Shown here in pieces: positions 32,923 through 41,254 of a stretch of 64,000 nt of DNA. The position numbers were made by a program, and so were the translations under genes. The stretch's first letter is position 1. Each line of letters starts with the position of its first letter. The notes under the pieces were generated by a model. The model made no database searches. It was not told where the DNA came from and saw only the letters and a list, made by a program, of their open reading frames with translations. The stretch is from Bradyrhizobium sediminis (GTDB lineage Bacteria; Pseudomonadota; Alphaproteobacteria; Rhizobiales; Xanthobacteraceae), in contig NZ_CP076135.1 in the NCBI RefSeq assembly GCF_018736105.1, positions 2,044,001-2,108,000 of the forward strand. The letters run 5' to 3'.

Positions 32923-34785
32923 ATGCCGAAGACATTCACCGACCCCGATGATATCGCGGAGCAGATTATCCGCGAGGTCGGCAGCAACCTCGTCGTCGGC
33001 TTGCCGCTCGGGCTCGGCAAGGCCAATCACATCATCAATGCGCTCTATGCCCGCGCCGCCGCCGACCGTGCGATCAGCCTGACGATCTTCACCGCGCTGA
33101 CATTGGAGAAGCCGAAGCCGAAGAACCTGCTGGAGCAGCGCTTCATTGCGCCCGTCATCGATCGCCTGTTCGGCGGCTATCCCGATCTCGCCTATGCCGA
33201 TGCGCTGCATGCGGATGCGCTGCCGTCCAACATAAAGGTGTTCGAGTTCTTCTTTCTGGCGGGAAAATGGCTGCATGTGCCGCTGGCGCAGCAGCATTAT
33301 ATTTCCGCCAATTACACCCACGCGTCGTCCTATCTGCTGGCGCGCGGGCTCAACGTCGTCATGCAACTGGTGGCAAAGCGCATCGTCGACGGCGAGACGC
33401 GCTACAGCCTGAGCTGCAATACCGATACCTCGCTGGATCTGCTGCGCGCCCGCGCCGAGGGCCGCGCATCGTTCAAGGTGTTCGGGCAGGTCAATTCCGA
33501 ACTGCCGTTCATGCCGGGCGCGGGCGATTTGCCGGCCGGGGAATTCGATGCGGTGCTGGACAGTCCGGAGACCGACTTTCCGCTGTTCGCCCCGCCGTCG
33601 GAGCCGATCAACGACATCAAATACGCCATCGGGCTGCATACCGCGGGCCTCGTGCGCGACGGCGGCAGCCTGCAGATCGGAATCGGCCAGATCGGCGACG
33701 CGCTGGCGCAAGGGCTGATCCTGCGCCACCGCGGCAGCTCGCAGTATCGCGAGATCATGACGCGTCTGGCGCCTGGAGCGGAGCAGCTTGCGGCGCTGGA
33801 AACCGGATCGTTCGAAAAGGGGCTCTATGGCGTCAGCGAAATGCTGACCGAGGCGTTTATCGGCCTGCTCGAGGCCGGCATTATCAAGCGCGAGGTCGAC
33901 GGCGTGACCCTGCACGGCGCGTTCTTTCTCGGGCCGAAGGCATTTTATCGCGCGTTGCGGGAGATGACGCCGGATCAGGCCGCCCGGATCCAGATGGTGC
34001 CGGTGTCCTTCACCAACGAGCTCTATGGCGATGAGGCCGGCAAGCGGCGCGCCCGCGTCGACGCCCGCTTCGTCAACAATGCGATGATGGCGACCCTGAT
34101 GGGATCGGCCGTTTCCGACGGGCTCGAAAACGGACAGGTGGTCAGCGGCGTCGGCGGCCAGTATAACTTCGTGGCGCAGGCGTTCGCGCTTGCCGGCGCG
34201 CGCGCCATCCTCACGTTGGAGGCGACGCGGCAGGGCAAGCTCAAGACCCATTCGAATGTCCGCTGGAGCTATGGCCATTTGACCATTCCGCGGCACCTGC
34301 GCGATGTCGTCGTCACCGAATACGGTATCGCCGATCTCAGGGGAAAATCCGACGCCGATGTCATCGCCGCGATGCTAGCGGTGGCGGACTCCCGCTTTCA
34401 GCCCGAACTCGTGCGGCAAGCCAGGGATGCCGGCAAGCTGCCGAAGAATTTCGAGATTCCTTCCGCTCATCGCGAGAATTTTCCGGAGCGCATCAAGACC
34501 GCTTTGAAGCCAGCGCGCGAGGCGGGCCTGCTGCCGACGTTTCCGTTCGGCAGCGACTTCACCGACGCCGAGCAGCGGCTGATTCCGGCGCTCCAGATCC
34601 TGCGACAGGCGCAGCGCTCGCCGCTGCAATTGCCCGGACTGTTGTGGCAGGGGTTGACCAGGCATCCCGATGCCGCCGACCGTGAATGCCTGGCGCGGCT
34701 CGGCCTTGATCGGCCGGCAAGTATGACCGAACGCGGCTATCGCGCGCTGGTCAGCGCGGCGCTGGCGCGGAGCAGGGCGGGATAG
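32923..34785 (+). CDS. Acetyl-CoA hydrolase/transferase family protein
   Basis: A 620-residue protein of the acetyl-CoA hydrolase / 4-hydroxybutyrate CoA-transferase family. The start MPKTFTDPDDIAEQIIREV is chosen because the frame upstream overlaps the LysR gene. Family features are GSNLVVGLPLGLGKANHIIN at the N-terminus, GSLQIGIGQIGDALAQGLI in the middle, and the C-terminal AcetylCoA_hyd_C block GVGGQYNFVAQAFALAGARA with SNVRWSYGHLTIPRH and VVTEYGIADLRGKSDADV. It moves CoA between short acyl groups or hydrolyses the ester. The C-terminal tail beyond about residue 560 is longer than in most relatives. Confidence 0.85.
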   Translation: MPKTFTDPDDIAEQIIREVGSNLVVGLPLGLGKANHIINALYARAAADRAISLTIFTALTLEKPKPKNLLEQRFIAPVIDRLFGGYPDLAYADALHADALPSNIKVFEFFFLAGKWLHVPLAQQHYISANYTHASSYLLARGLNVVMQLVAKRIVDGETRYSLSCNTDTSLDLLRARAEGRASFKVFGQVNSELPFMPGAGDLPAGEFDAVLDSPETDFPLFAPPSEPINDIKYAIGLHTAGLVRDGGSLQIGIGQIGDALAQGLILRHRGSSQYREIMTRLAPGAEQLAALETGSFEKGLYGVSEMLTEAFIGLLEAGIIKREVDGVTLHGAFFLGPKAFYRALREMTPDQAARIQMVPVSFTNELYGDEAGKRRARVDARFVNNAMMATLMGSAVSDGLENGQVVSGVGGQYNFVAQAFALAGARAILTLEATRQGKLKTHSNVRWSYGHLTIPRHLRDVVVTEYGIADLRGKSDADVIAAMLAVADSRFQPELVRQARDAGKLPKNFEIPSAHRENFPERIKTALKPAREAGLLPTFPFGSDFTDAEQRLIPALQILRQAQRSPLQLPGLLWQGLTRHPDAADRECLARLGLDRPASMTERGYRALVSAALARSRAG

Positions 34786-34801
34786 GGACTCGCCGCGACC
34801 G

Positions 34802-35581
34802 TCAGCGATTCTTGTTCACGGGCTTGCGCTTCTCGATGAACGCCGCCATGCCTTCGGAGCGGTCCTCCAGCGCGAAGGTCGCGTGAAACAGGTTGCGCTC
34901 GACGTTCATGCCTTCCGACAGCGGTGTCTCGAAGGCGCGGTTGATGGCTTCCTTGGCCATGGCCGCCGCCGGACGCGACATCGCGGCGATCTTTTCCGCC
35001 GCCGCCAGTGCTTCCGCCATCAATTTGTCTGCGGGCACGACGCGGCTGACCAGGCCCGAGCGTTCCGCCTCGGCGGCATCCATCATCCGGCCGGTGAGGC
35101 AGAGGTCCATCGCCTTGGATTTGCCGACCGCGCGCGTCAGCCGCTGCGTTCCGCCGATGCCGGGAATGGTGCCGAGCGTGATCTCCGGCTGACCGAATTT
35201 GGCGGTGTCCGCGGCGATGATGATGTCGCACATCATCGCCAGTTCGCAGCCGCCGCCAAGCGCATAGCCGCTGACGGCGGCAATCGTCGGCTTGCGGCAA
35301 TTGGCGACGCGGTCGCCGCCGACGGCGGCGAAATCGCTGGAAAACATGTCGATGAAGGTCTTCGGCTGCATTTCCTTGATGTCGGCGCCCGCGGCGAAGG
35401 CCTTTTCGCTGCCGGTCAGCACGATGCATCCGATTCCGTCGTCGGCCTCGAGATCGTCGACCGCGGCGGCGATCTCCCTGAACACGCCGAATGACAGCGC
35501 GTTGAGCATCTTCGGGCGGTTCAGCGTGATGATGCCGACCGCGCCTTTGCTTTCGACGATGATGTGTTCGAACTTGCTCAT
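34802..35581 (-). CDS. Enoyl-CoA hydratase
   Basis: A 259-residue crotonase-fold enzyme. The oxyanion-hole and active-site pattern is complete: [11 protein letters not shown], then [16 protein letters not shown] with Glu113, and [20 protein letters not shown] with Glu133. The two Glu are 20 residues apart, as in rat mitochondrial crotonase, so it is a true hydratase rather than a related isomerase. It hydrates trans-2-enoyl-CoA in beta-oxidation. It is convergent with the acetyl-CoA hydrolase gene, 16 bp away, and has no operon partner. Confidence 0.92.
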   Translation of the reverse strand: MSKFEHIIVESKGAVGIITLNRPKMLNALSFGVFREIAAAVDDLEADDGIGCIVLTGSEKAFAAGADIKEMQPKTFIDMFSSDFAAVGGDRVANCRKPTIAAVSGYALGGGCELAMMCDIIIAADTAKFGQPEITLGTIPGIGGTQRLTRAVGKSKAMDLCLTGRMMDAAEAERSGLVSRVVPADKLMAEALAAAEKIAAMSRPAAAMAKEAINRAFETPLSEGMNVERNLFHATFALEDRSEGMAAFIEKRKPVNKNR

Positions 35582-35686
35582 GGTTACCCCGTGCTTGATT
35601 TCGCCGGCAATGTGCCCGCTGGCGGGGTGCGCTTCAAGTGGGGTGATGTCCGCGTCCCGGGCGCGGTACAGCGCCGAGGCGCTGCG

Positions 35687-36331
35687 TCACGCCATGAACA
35701 TGCGCGCGGCGGAGGCCATCGTCAGCAGCGCGCCGAAGCCGATGAAGATCTTCCCGATCAGCGAGGTGCGGTCCCAGGTGGAGTCCTCCTTGCTGCTGGC
35801 TATGGCGAGCGGTGCGGCCGGCGGCTCGGCCGAGGCCAGCGCCAGGGCTGGTGCGGGCGGCCTGCTCTCCTGCAATGCGCGGTCGAGGTCGTTGAGCTGA
35901 TCGGCTGAGACCACCTGGCTGTCGGCCGGCTTGTCCGCGGCAGCCTGCAGGATCGTGGTGGCTTTTGCGGACATCGCCCTGGCGCTGTCGGCCGGCGCCT
36001 CGGTGGATGCCAATTGGGCATTGGCGTTGGCAACCGAAGGCGGGATCTTGGCCGGGCTGCCGACGCTGTTGTCGGCGTCGTCGGTCGCCTTCTTGCTCGC
36101 GGAGGATTTCAGTGCGGTCCTGCTGGGTTTCCGCTGCGCATATTTCTTCCAGGAGCGCGCGCTGCGTCTGGCCTGTTTGCCGTTCGCAGCAGTCGCCGCC
36201 TTGGCGCTTTCGGATTTTGAACTTGCGGTCGCCTTGTCAGCGTCCGGCGCCGCCTGCGACGGCATCGCGAAACACACGAACAGCCCAGTAACGAGGATCA
36301 ACGCCGAGCGCCCGCTGGCTTTGATGATCAT
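35687..36331 (-). CDS. Unrecognised Ala/Lys-rich protein with signal peptide and C-terminal anchor
   Basis: A 214-residue protein starting MIIKASGRSALILVTG behind a GGGGAG ribosome site. It has a signal peptide or N-anchor (SALILVTGLFVCFAMPSQAA), then a long Ala/Ser/Lys-rich low-complexity stretch including a basic patch (KQARRSARSWKKYAQRKPSR), then an acidic-neutral Ala/Pro-rich part. The last 25 residues form a hydrophobic helix (LIGKIFIGFGALLTMASAAR). I do not know a family. The layout suggests an envelope protein bridging or anchored at the inner membrane. The repeat-like composition makes homology judgement unreliable. Confidence 0.6.
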   Translation of the reverse strand: MIIKASGRSALILVTGLFVCFAMPSQAAPDADKATASSKSESAKAATAANGKQARRSARSWKKYAQRKPSRTALKSSASKKATDDADNSVGSPAKIPPSVANANAQLASTEAPADSARAMSAKATTILQAAADKPADSQVVSADQLNDLDRALQESRPPAPALALASAEPPAAPLAIASSKEDSTWDRTSLIGKIFIGFGALLTMASAARMFMA

Positions 36332-36600
36332 CTGGTAATCTCCCCATATGCCCGCCCCCAACGAGCGAAATGAGACCCTGGGGCGTGTCCGCAGCGGGGC
36401 AAAAAAAGGGAATCTTCGGGCTAGACCGGGCGAAAGCAGGGCAACGGCGGTTCAGTCGGGTGCGCAGCACGCCGGCATTGAGGCATGAAACGTCATGCCA
36501 TCGGGGCGGCGGATGCGAGCGGAACCGATCGGTGTTATGAGCCTGCGGGGTGCGGAATTCGCGGTCGCGATTCCCGGAAAGCGAGGGGCGGACTCCGGCC

Positions 36601-36645
36601 GCCGCCAAAGCCTTGATCACGATTTCGTGATCTTGGCTTTGCGGC
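36601..36645. promoter_or_regulatory. Long palindrome abutting the ECF promoter
   Basis: CAAAGCC (36606-36612) pairs with GGCTTTG (36635-36641) and GATCACGA (36615-36622) with TCGTGATC (36625-36632), separated by symmetrical TT pairs. GCCG at 36601 and CGGC at 36642-36645 extend it with one bulged base. The dyad ends directly before a GTAAC motif, so it could be an operator or a repeat placed beside the promoter. Confidence 0.6.
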
Positions 36646-36670
36646 GTAACAAATTGAAAGATCGACCGAA
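36646..36670 (+). promoter_or_regulatory. Candidate autoregulated ECF promoter, GTAACA-N15-CGAA
   Basis: GTAACA at 36646-36651 and CGAA at 36667-36670 resemble the GTAACC-N16-CGAA motif known for Caulobacter SigF, whose anti-sigma NrsF is the family of the second gene here. The spacer is one base shorter. It lies 20 bp before the GTG start, giving a very short leader. Confidence 0.5.
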
Positions 36671-36689
36671 TTGCAATGTAGGAGCGCGC

Positions 36690-37235
36690 GTGCGCGAACG
36701 TGAGGACGAGTGGACCGGCCTGATGCGGTCGGCCATTGCAGGTGATAATGCGGCGTATCATCGCCTGCTGAAGGCCGTCACGCCGGTGCTTCGGGCCGCG
36801 GCGCGCCGCGGTCTGTCGCGGGCAGGTCAACCGGTCGATCAATCCGAGGACATCGTGCAGGACATTCTATTGGCGGTGCATCTGAAGCGGCATACCTGGG
36901 ACGCCGACGCCCCGTTCGCGCCATGGCTGTTTGCGATCGCCCGCAACAAGCTGATCGATGCGCTGCGCCGCCGCGGCCGGCGGGTTTTCGTCAACATCGA
37001 CGACTTCGCCGAGTCGCTTCCCGGCGAGCCGGCTGCGGAGACCGCTCCGGCGAGCGAGGTCGCTGCCCAGCTCCGGTCGCTGCCGGCGCGTCAGCGCGAC
37101 GTGCTGCAGTCGATTGCGGTCGAGAGCGCCTCGATCAAGGACACGGCGAAGAAATTGGCGATGAGCGAGGGCGCGGTGCGAGTGGCGCTGCATCGCGGAC
37201 TTGCCAGCCTCACCGCCAAACTACGGGGACAATGA
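36690..37235 (+). CDS. ECF sigma factor of the SigF/EcfF type
   Basis: A 181-residue ECF sigma factor. The GTG start (VREREDEWTGLMRSAI) is chosen because TAGGAG lies 5 bases before it and because a promoter-like motif sits upstream; the frame stays open further 5'. Region 2 is visible in QPVDQSEDIVQDILLAVHLK with FAPWLFAIARNKLIDALRRR, and region 4 in LRSLPARQRDVLQSIAVES followed by KLAMSEGAVRVALHRGL. Relatives in Caulobacter (SigF) and Bradyrhizobium (EcfF) respond to oxidants or heavy metals. The stop overlaps the NrsF-type gene as ATGA. Confidence 0.85.
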   Translation: MREREDEWTGLMRSAIAGDNAAYHRLLKAVTPVLRAAARRGLSRAGQPVDQSEDIVQDILLAVHLKRHTWDADAPFAPWLFAIARNKLIDALRRRGRRVFVNIDDFAESLPGEPAAETAPASEVAAQLRSLPARQRDVLQSIAVESASIKDTAKKLAMSEGAVRVALHRGLASLTAKLRGQ

Positions 37236-37876
37236 GAATGGAGACCGAACAGCTCATTCGTACCCTCGCCGCCGACAACGCGTATCGCGCGCGGCCGGTC
37301 GGGTGGGTGCTGGCGCTGGCGCTGCTGGCGGCGGCGCCGGTTTCGGTGGCGATGTTCGTCGCCGAGCTTGGCGTCAGGCCGGATGTCATGACCGCGATGC
37401 GCAATCCGTTCTTCGACTTGAAGTTTGCGGTGACGCTGGCGCTGGCGATCTCGGCCATCGCCATCAGCCTGCATCTGTCGCGGCCGGAAGCCTCGCTGCA
37501 GGGCTGGGGATGGCTGCTGCTGATCCCGGCCGGACTTCTCGTCGCCGGGATCGCAAGCGAGATGATGATGCCGCAGCGGCTGCCGATGATGACGCGGCTG
37601 GTCGGCCGCAATTCGATGGTCTGTCTGACGGCCATTCCGCTGCTTTCGCTGCCGTTGCTGGCCGCGGCGCTGATCGGCTTGCGTCATGGCGCGCCGGCAC
37701 GCCCCGCGGTCGCCGGCGCGATCGCAGGCCTGTTGTCGGCGGGCTTGGCGGCGACGCTCTATGCCGCACACTGCATCGACGATTCCCCGCTGTTCGTGGC
37801 GACCTGGTACACGATCGCCACCGCCCTGGTCACTGCGATCGGCGCGCTGGCGGGATCGCGGGTGCTGCGGTTCTAG
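37232..37876 (+). CDS. nrsF: NrsF-type (DUF1109) membrane anti-sigma factor
   Basis: A 214-residue six-helix membrane protein of the DUF1109/NrsF family, which restrains SigF-type sigma factors. The short cytosolic start METEQLIRTLAADNAYRARP is typical. Helices include VGWVLALALLAAAPVSVAMF, and two Cys conserved in the family sit at membrane edges in NSMVCLTAIPLLS and YAAHCIDDSPLF; they are thought to sense the signal. It is translationally coupled to the sigma gene. A second ATG at 37238 has better Shine-Dalgarno spacing (GGGGA 8 bases before). Confidence 0.87.
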   Translation: MRMETEQLIRTLAADNAYRARPVGWVLALALLAAAPVSVAMFVAELGVRPDVMTAMRNPFFDLKFAVTLALAISAIAISLHLSRPEASLQGWGWLLLIPAGLLVAGIASEMMMPQRLPMMTRLVGRNSMVCLTAIPLLSLPLLAAALIGLRHGAPARPAVAGAIAGLLSAGLAATLYAAHCIDDSPLFVATWYTIATALVTAIGALAGSRVLRF

Positions 37877-37880
37877 GAGG

Positions 37881-37896
37881 CCCGGCGTCCGCCGGG
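37881..37896. terminator. GC stem-loop after the NrsF-type gene
   Basis: CCCGGCG (37881-37887) and CGCCGGG (37890-37896) form a 7-bp stem 5 bp after the stop. The flank GCCGGGACGAC resembles one arm of the inverted repeat at 4739-4859, so it may be a partial repeat that now works as a transcript end. No T tract. Confidence 0.45.
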
Positions 37897-37910
37897 ACGA
37901 CAGCGAATGT

Positions 37911-39026
37911 CTATGCCGCCGGCGACGGCGCCGTGTTTTGCTGCATGCGATGGAAGCGCAGCACCTGCTGCGCGGTCGAAGGCCGCAACCGCTCATAGGT
38001 GGCCTTGCAGGCCTGAAGGTCGGCCGGTTCCATCCCCGAGAGGTCGTCGCGCATGTTGATGATCGCCCTGACCGTCGACCACGACAAACCCCCGACCTTG
38101 GCGAGGATCATCACGCCCTCGGCGCGGGTTTCCAGCATCATGTTCTCAGCGATCGAAACCGGAACGTTGGCGAGCGCCGCGATCGCCGCGTTGGTTTCGT
38201 CGAATTTGCCGGCCTCGGCAAACGCCGCCACCTGGATTTCGTCGAGTCGGCCGTCCGCGTAGAGCGACTTGACCAGCGCGTGGGCGATCTCGGTTTGCCG
38301 GGTGATCGCGACCGGCGCCGCACGTGCGCGCCGCGTCGCTTCCCGCACTGCGGTCGGCACTTCCCCGGCCTGCCGCGGGTGGGCGGCTTCGAGGCGCTCG
38401 CGCACCGTCGCCGACGCCTTGGCGATCAGCTTCAGGTAGAGATGCCGCGGAATCGTCGGGCGCATGCCGAGGCAGGTCGCGAGGCTGTCGTCGCCCTCGG
38501 CGCGATGCACCAGCCGGGTGAAGCCCCGCTCGGAGAATTCAGCGCCGGGATTGTTGACGGTACTGTGGATCACCTCGTCATTGCCGCGCAGTACCAGCAC
38601 GTCGGTTACCGCGCCGCTCAGCACCCGTCGTATCGAAATCGCCAGCAAGTGCGCCTGGCTCTTGTTGCGCGCGGTCTCGATCAGCGTTTCGTCGTCGAGG
38701 CGCTCCGATCTCGACAGCACCGGAGCCGCGACTTCGATGATGTCGTCGAACGCCAGCGCGCGAATGGTGCCGGTCGGGGCGGTGTCGATAGGCGCGAGGC
38801 GATTGGCGAGCAGCGCTCTTGCGGAGGTCTCGATGTGTTCCATCAGGCACTGGAAGACGTCGTCGAACAGTCCGATCTGTTCGTCCGAATAATCCACCGC
38901 GCCGTTGATGAAGAGATCGGTTACCTTTCGCAGCGTCTCGACCCGGCGTGCGACGGTTCCATGCGCGAGCGTAGTTTGCAGTTCGTCGAGCAGACTTTCG
39001 GTATTGGCGGCGGACTTCGAACTCAT
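37911..39026 (-). CDS. DUF2336 protein
   Basis: A 371-residue soluble, largely helical protein of the DUF2336 family, recognised by the N-terminal SLLDELQTTLAHGTVARRVE and TLRKVTDLFINGAVDYSDEQ segments and by repeated helical pairs (SIRRVLSGAVTDVLVLRGND, LAKVGGLSWSTVRAIINMR). The repeats resemble HEAT-type solenoids, as if for protein binding. The function is not established; it is an alphaproteobacterial family. It is on the minus strand with the GGDEF gene 66 bp upstream, so both may be transcribed together and share a signalling role. Confidence 0.8.
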   Translation of the reverse strand: MSSKSAANTESLLDELQTTLAHGTVARRVETLRKVTDLFINGAVDYSDEQIGLFDDVFQCLMEHIETSARALLANRLAPIDTAPTGTIRALAFDDIIEVAAPVLSRSERLDDETLIETARNKSQAHLLAISIRRVLSGAVTDVLVLRGNDEVIHSTVNNPGAEFSERGFTRLVHRAEGDDSLATCLGMRPTIPRHLYLKLIAKASATVRERLEAAHPRQAGEVPTAVREATRRARAAPVAITRQTEIAHALVKSLYADGRLDEIQVAAFAEAGKFDETNAAIAALANVPVSIAENMMLETRAEGVMILAKVGGLSWSTVRAIINMRDDLSGMEPADLQACKATYERLRPSTAQQVLRFHRMQQNTAPSPAA

Positions 39027-39092
39027 GACTCTATCCTGGAGCGTATTTGTAATATGGTGACGGTTTCTCCGTCCCCTGGAAGGTATTCGAGA

Positions 39093-40241
39093 TCAGGCAC
39101 TGGCGATGCGGTTGCGTCCCCGCGACTTGGCCAGGTAAAGCGCGCTGTCGGCGCGCGCGAGAATGGCGTCTGGCGTCTCATTCGGCTTCAGCGTCGCGAC
39201 GCCGGCGGAGATAGTCACCCGCATGCCGGGCGAGAACGCGCTCCAGTCGAGGTCGGCGATGATCGCGCGCAGCCGGTCGAGGATTTGAGCCGCACTGTCA
39301 TCGGGCGTATCAGGAAGCACCAGCAGGAACTCCTCACCGCCATAGCGGCCGAACTTGTCGATGGCGCGGAGGTTCGCGAACACGGTGATGGCGAATGTCC
39401 TGAGCACTTCGTCACCGGTAGGATGACCATAGGCATCGTTGATGCGCTTGAACCAGTCGAGATCGATCAGGGCGATCGAGCAGGGCGCTTTGCTGCGATG
39501 GGCGCGGGCGACCTCCTCATCCAGTACCCGCATGATGCAACGGCGGTTGAACGAGCCGGTCAGCTCGTCGAGTTCGGCGAGTTCCTCGATGCGCTTGTTG
39601 GCTGCCTTGAGCTCGACACCGCGATTGTAGAGCATCATCCGCATCGAGCTGCCGTAGAGGCCCACGAACGCGCACTGTCCGATCGTGAGGACGAAGGCGA
39701 GCATCGCGGCCAGGCGTTCGACGGGAGTTGAAACAGGCATTCCGATCGGAACGCTGGTAAGCAGAAAAATTGGAGCCACACCCAATGTCGTAAGGGTCCA
39801 GGCAATGGCTGCCTGCCGCGAGGTCATCCGCAGCGCGCCAAATCCGAAGATGAGAAAAAGTACGCTCAGAAACGCATATCCGATCTCGGGCGCTGCCACC
39901 AGGAATCCAAGCTGCAGCGCGACGTTGCAGGCGATCTGGGAGATCGTGAGATAGTGGTCCTCAAACCTGTCGTTGAAGTGGGCTTCCGACAGCACGGCAA
40001 AAATGCCCGTCAGGGTCAGGCCGCACAGGAAATAGCTGGATGGAACGATGATCGGGACCGTACCCGCGTAGGAATAGATCAGCAGGACGAGGCCGCCGAG
40101 CGAATAACTCACGGCCTGCGCCACGAACATCTGACGGCGCTGGCCGGCACGGCGTCTCAACGCGTCCGGTGTCAGCGTGCCGGCGAGTGTACCCGTCCCG
40201 GCAGTGCTCTGGCCTTGAAGCGATGAAGCTGCGCTGCTCAT
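39093..40241 (-). CDS. Membrane diguanylate cyclase (GGDEF)
   Basis: A 382-residue protein starting MSSAASSLQGQSTAG. Six or so transmembrane helices (about residues 40-200, e.g. YSLGGLVLLIYSYAG and YAFLSVLFLIFGFGAL) form an N-terminal sensor of MASE type. A short coiled coil (LKAANKRIEELAELDELTGS) leads into the GGDEF domain. The catalytic signature is intact as GGEEF in GRYGGEEFLLVLPD, and an RAID sequence five residues before it is the RxxD inhibitory site. It should make cyclic di-GMP and be product-inhibited. What it senses in the membrane is unknown. Confidence 0.9.
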   Translation of the reverse strand: MSSAASSLQGQSTAGTGTLAGTLTPDALRRRAGQRRQMFVAQAVSYSLGGLVLLIYSYAGTVPIIVPSSYFLCGLTLTGIFAVLSEAHFNDRFEDHYLTISQIACNVALQLGFLVAAPEIGYAFLSVLFLIFGFGALRMTSRQAAIAWTLTTLGVAPIFLLTSVPIGMPVSTPVERLAAMLAFVLTIGQCAFVGLYGSSMRMMLYNRGVELKAANKRIEELAELDELTGSFNRRCIMRVLDEEVARAHRSKAPCSIALIDLDWFKRINDAYGHPTGDEVLRTFAITVFANLRAIDKFGRYGGEEFLLVLPDTPDDSAAQILDRLRAIIADLDWSAFSPGMRVTISAGVATLKPNETPDAILARADSALYLAKSRGRNRIASA

Positions 40242-40684
40242 GTCCCGCCAAGTGGAGTGAAGTTGGCGAAATCTTAGGGAGCAAGCCTTTAGGTTTGGTA
40301 TCTTTCGGGGCGGAACCCAGTGGTCCCGATGGGTCGCTATTGTCCTTGTTCTGCAATGGAAATTGGCTGGATCCGGGTAGGATATCCCAGTCGCTCGAAT
40401 CGACCGGGAACCGGATGGCGCAGGCGCGGTACGCTGATGCTGCTTTGCCGGCAAAGCCTTGCTAGGGTCACCGATGAATGGTCGCCGGGACGAAGAGAGA
40501 ATTTCGGTATTATGACACCACCTTTCTGGTTTCGTTCGCCTTGCTGCGTGCGATCGTTGCGCGGCTGTGGTCTTCTGTGGGGTAGGTCACAGTTGAAGTC
40601 GCGGACTTGCGACAATTTGAAGAATCTTGCCTTTCCCATCGAACCACCCGCCAACCCAATCCGACCAACCTTGCGAGACGGCCA
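40242..40684. other. Divergent intergenic region of about 440 bp
   Basis: Between the GGDEF gene and the ECF-protease operon. No gene is supported. GGAAC motifs at about 40312 and 40409 recall ECF -35 elements, but neither has a convincing -10 at the right distance. The operon promoter must lie here or within the upstream open frame. Confidence 0.5.
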
Positions 40685-41254
40685 TTGAGTGCGACACAGG
40701 CGGCTTCGGACAATGTCCTGATCGCTCGGATCGCTCAAGGCGACCGGCTCGCCATGCAGGTGCTGTACGGAAGGCACCATGTCAGGGTGTTCCGATTCGG
40801 GCTCCGGCTCGTTCGGGACGAACAGGTTGCTGAGGACCTCATCAGCGAGGTGTTCCTCGATGTGTGGCGCCAGGCCGGCAAGTTCGAAGGCCGATCCGCC
40901 GTTTCCACCTGGCTGCTGGCAATTACGCGATTCAAGGCCCTGTCTGCGCTGCGGCGCAGGAAGGACGGTGAACTGGATGACGAGGCCGCCAACGCGATCG
41001 AGGATACGTCCGACGATCCCGAAGTGGCGGTGCAGAAGAAGGATACCAGTGAAGCGTTGCGCAAGTGCCTCACCGCACTGTCGTCGGAGCATCGGGAGAT
41101 CGTCGATCTCGTCTACTACCACGAGAAATCCGTGGAAGAGGTCGCTGAAATCGTCGGGATACCCGAGAACACCGTGAAGACGCGCTTGTTTTATGCGCGC
41201 AAGAAACTGGCCGATCTGCTGAAGGCAGCCGGCATAGAACGAGGTTGGCCATGA
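40685..41254 (+). CDS. ECF sigma factor of a protease-linked operon
   Basis: A 189-residue ECF sigma factor. Region 2 is VLIARIAQGDRLAMQVLYGR with QVAEDLISEVFLDVWRQAG and STWLLAITRFKALSALRRR. Region 4 is CLTALSSEHREIVDLVYYHE with EEVAEIVGIPENTVKTRLFY. The TTG at 40685 (reading MSATQAASD) is preferred because it begins the conserved part; the longer frame starts at another TTG at 40607. The stop overlaps the start of the next gene as ATGA, the usual sign of a sigma/anti-sigma pair. The following protease gene is 38 bp further on. Confidence 0.88.
   Translation: MSATQAASDNVLIARIAQGDRLAMQVLYGRHHVRVFRFGLRLVRDEQVAEDLISEVFLDVWRQAGKFEGRSAVSTWLLAITRFKALSALRRRKDGELDDEAANAIEDTSDDPEVAVQKKDTSEALRKCLTALSSEHREIVDLVYYHEKSVEEVAEIVGIPENTVKTRLFYARKKLADLLKAAGIERGWP

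Larger units (their letters stand above)
36332..36689. other. Divergent intergenic region before the ECF/NrsF operon
   Basis: About 360 bp between the Ala/Lys-rich gene and the sigma gene. Apart from the palindrome and promoter listed separately at its right end, I see no gene. The sigma frame is open through part of it, but the promoter-like site at 36646-36670 argues that this part is not translated. Confidence 0.55.

Noticed and set aside
37686..39731. A 681-codon plus-strand frame across the DUF2336 and GGDEF genes
   Set aside because: It spans two well-supported minus-strand genes and the gap between them, which a real gene would not.
40305..40440. GGAAC motifs as general stress (EcfG-type) promoters
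   Set aside because: No GTT-type -10 at 16-17 bp from either motif.
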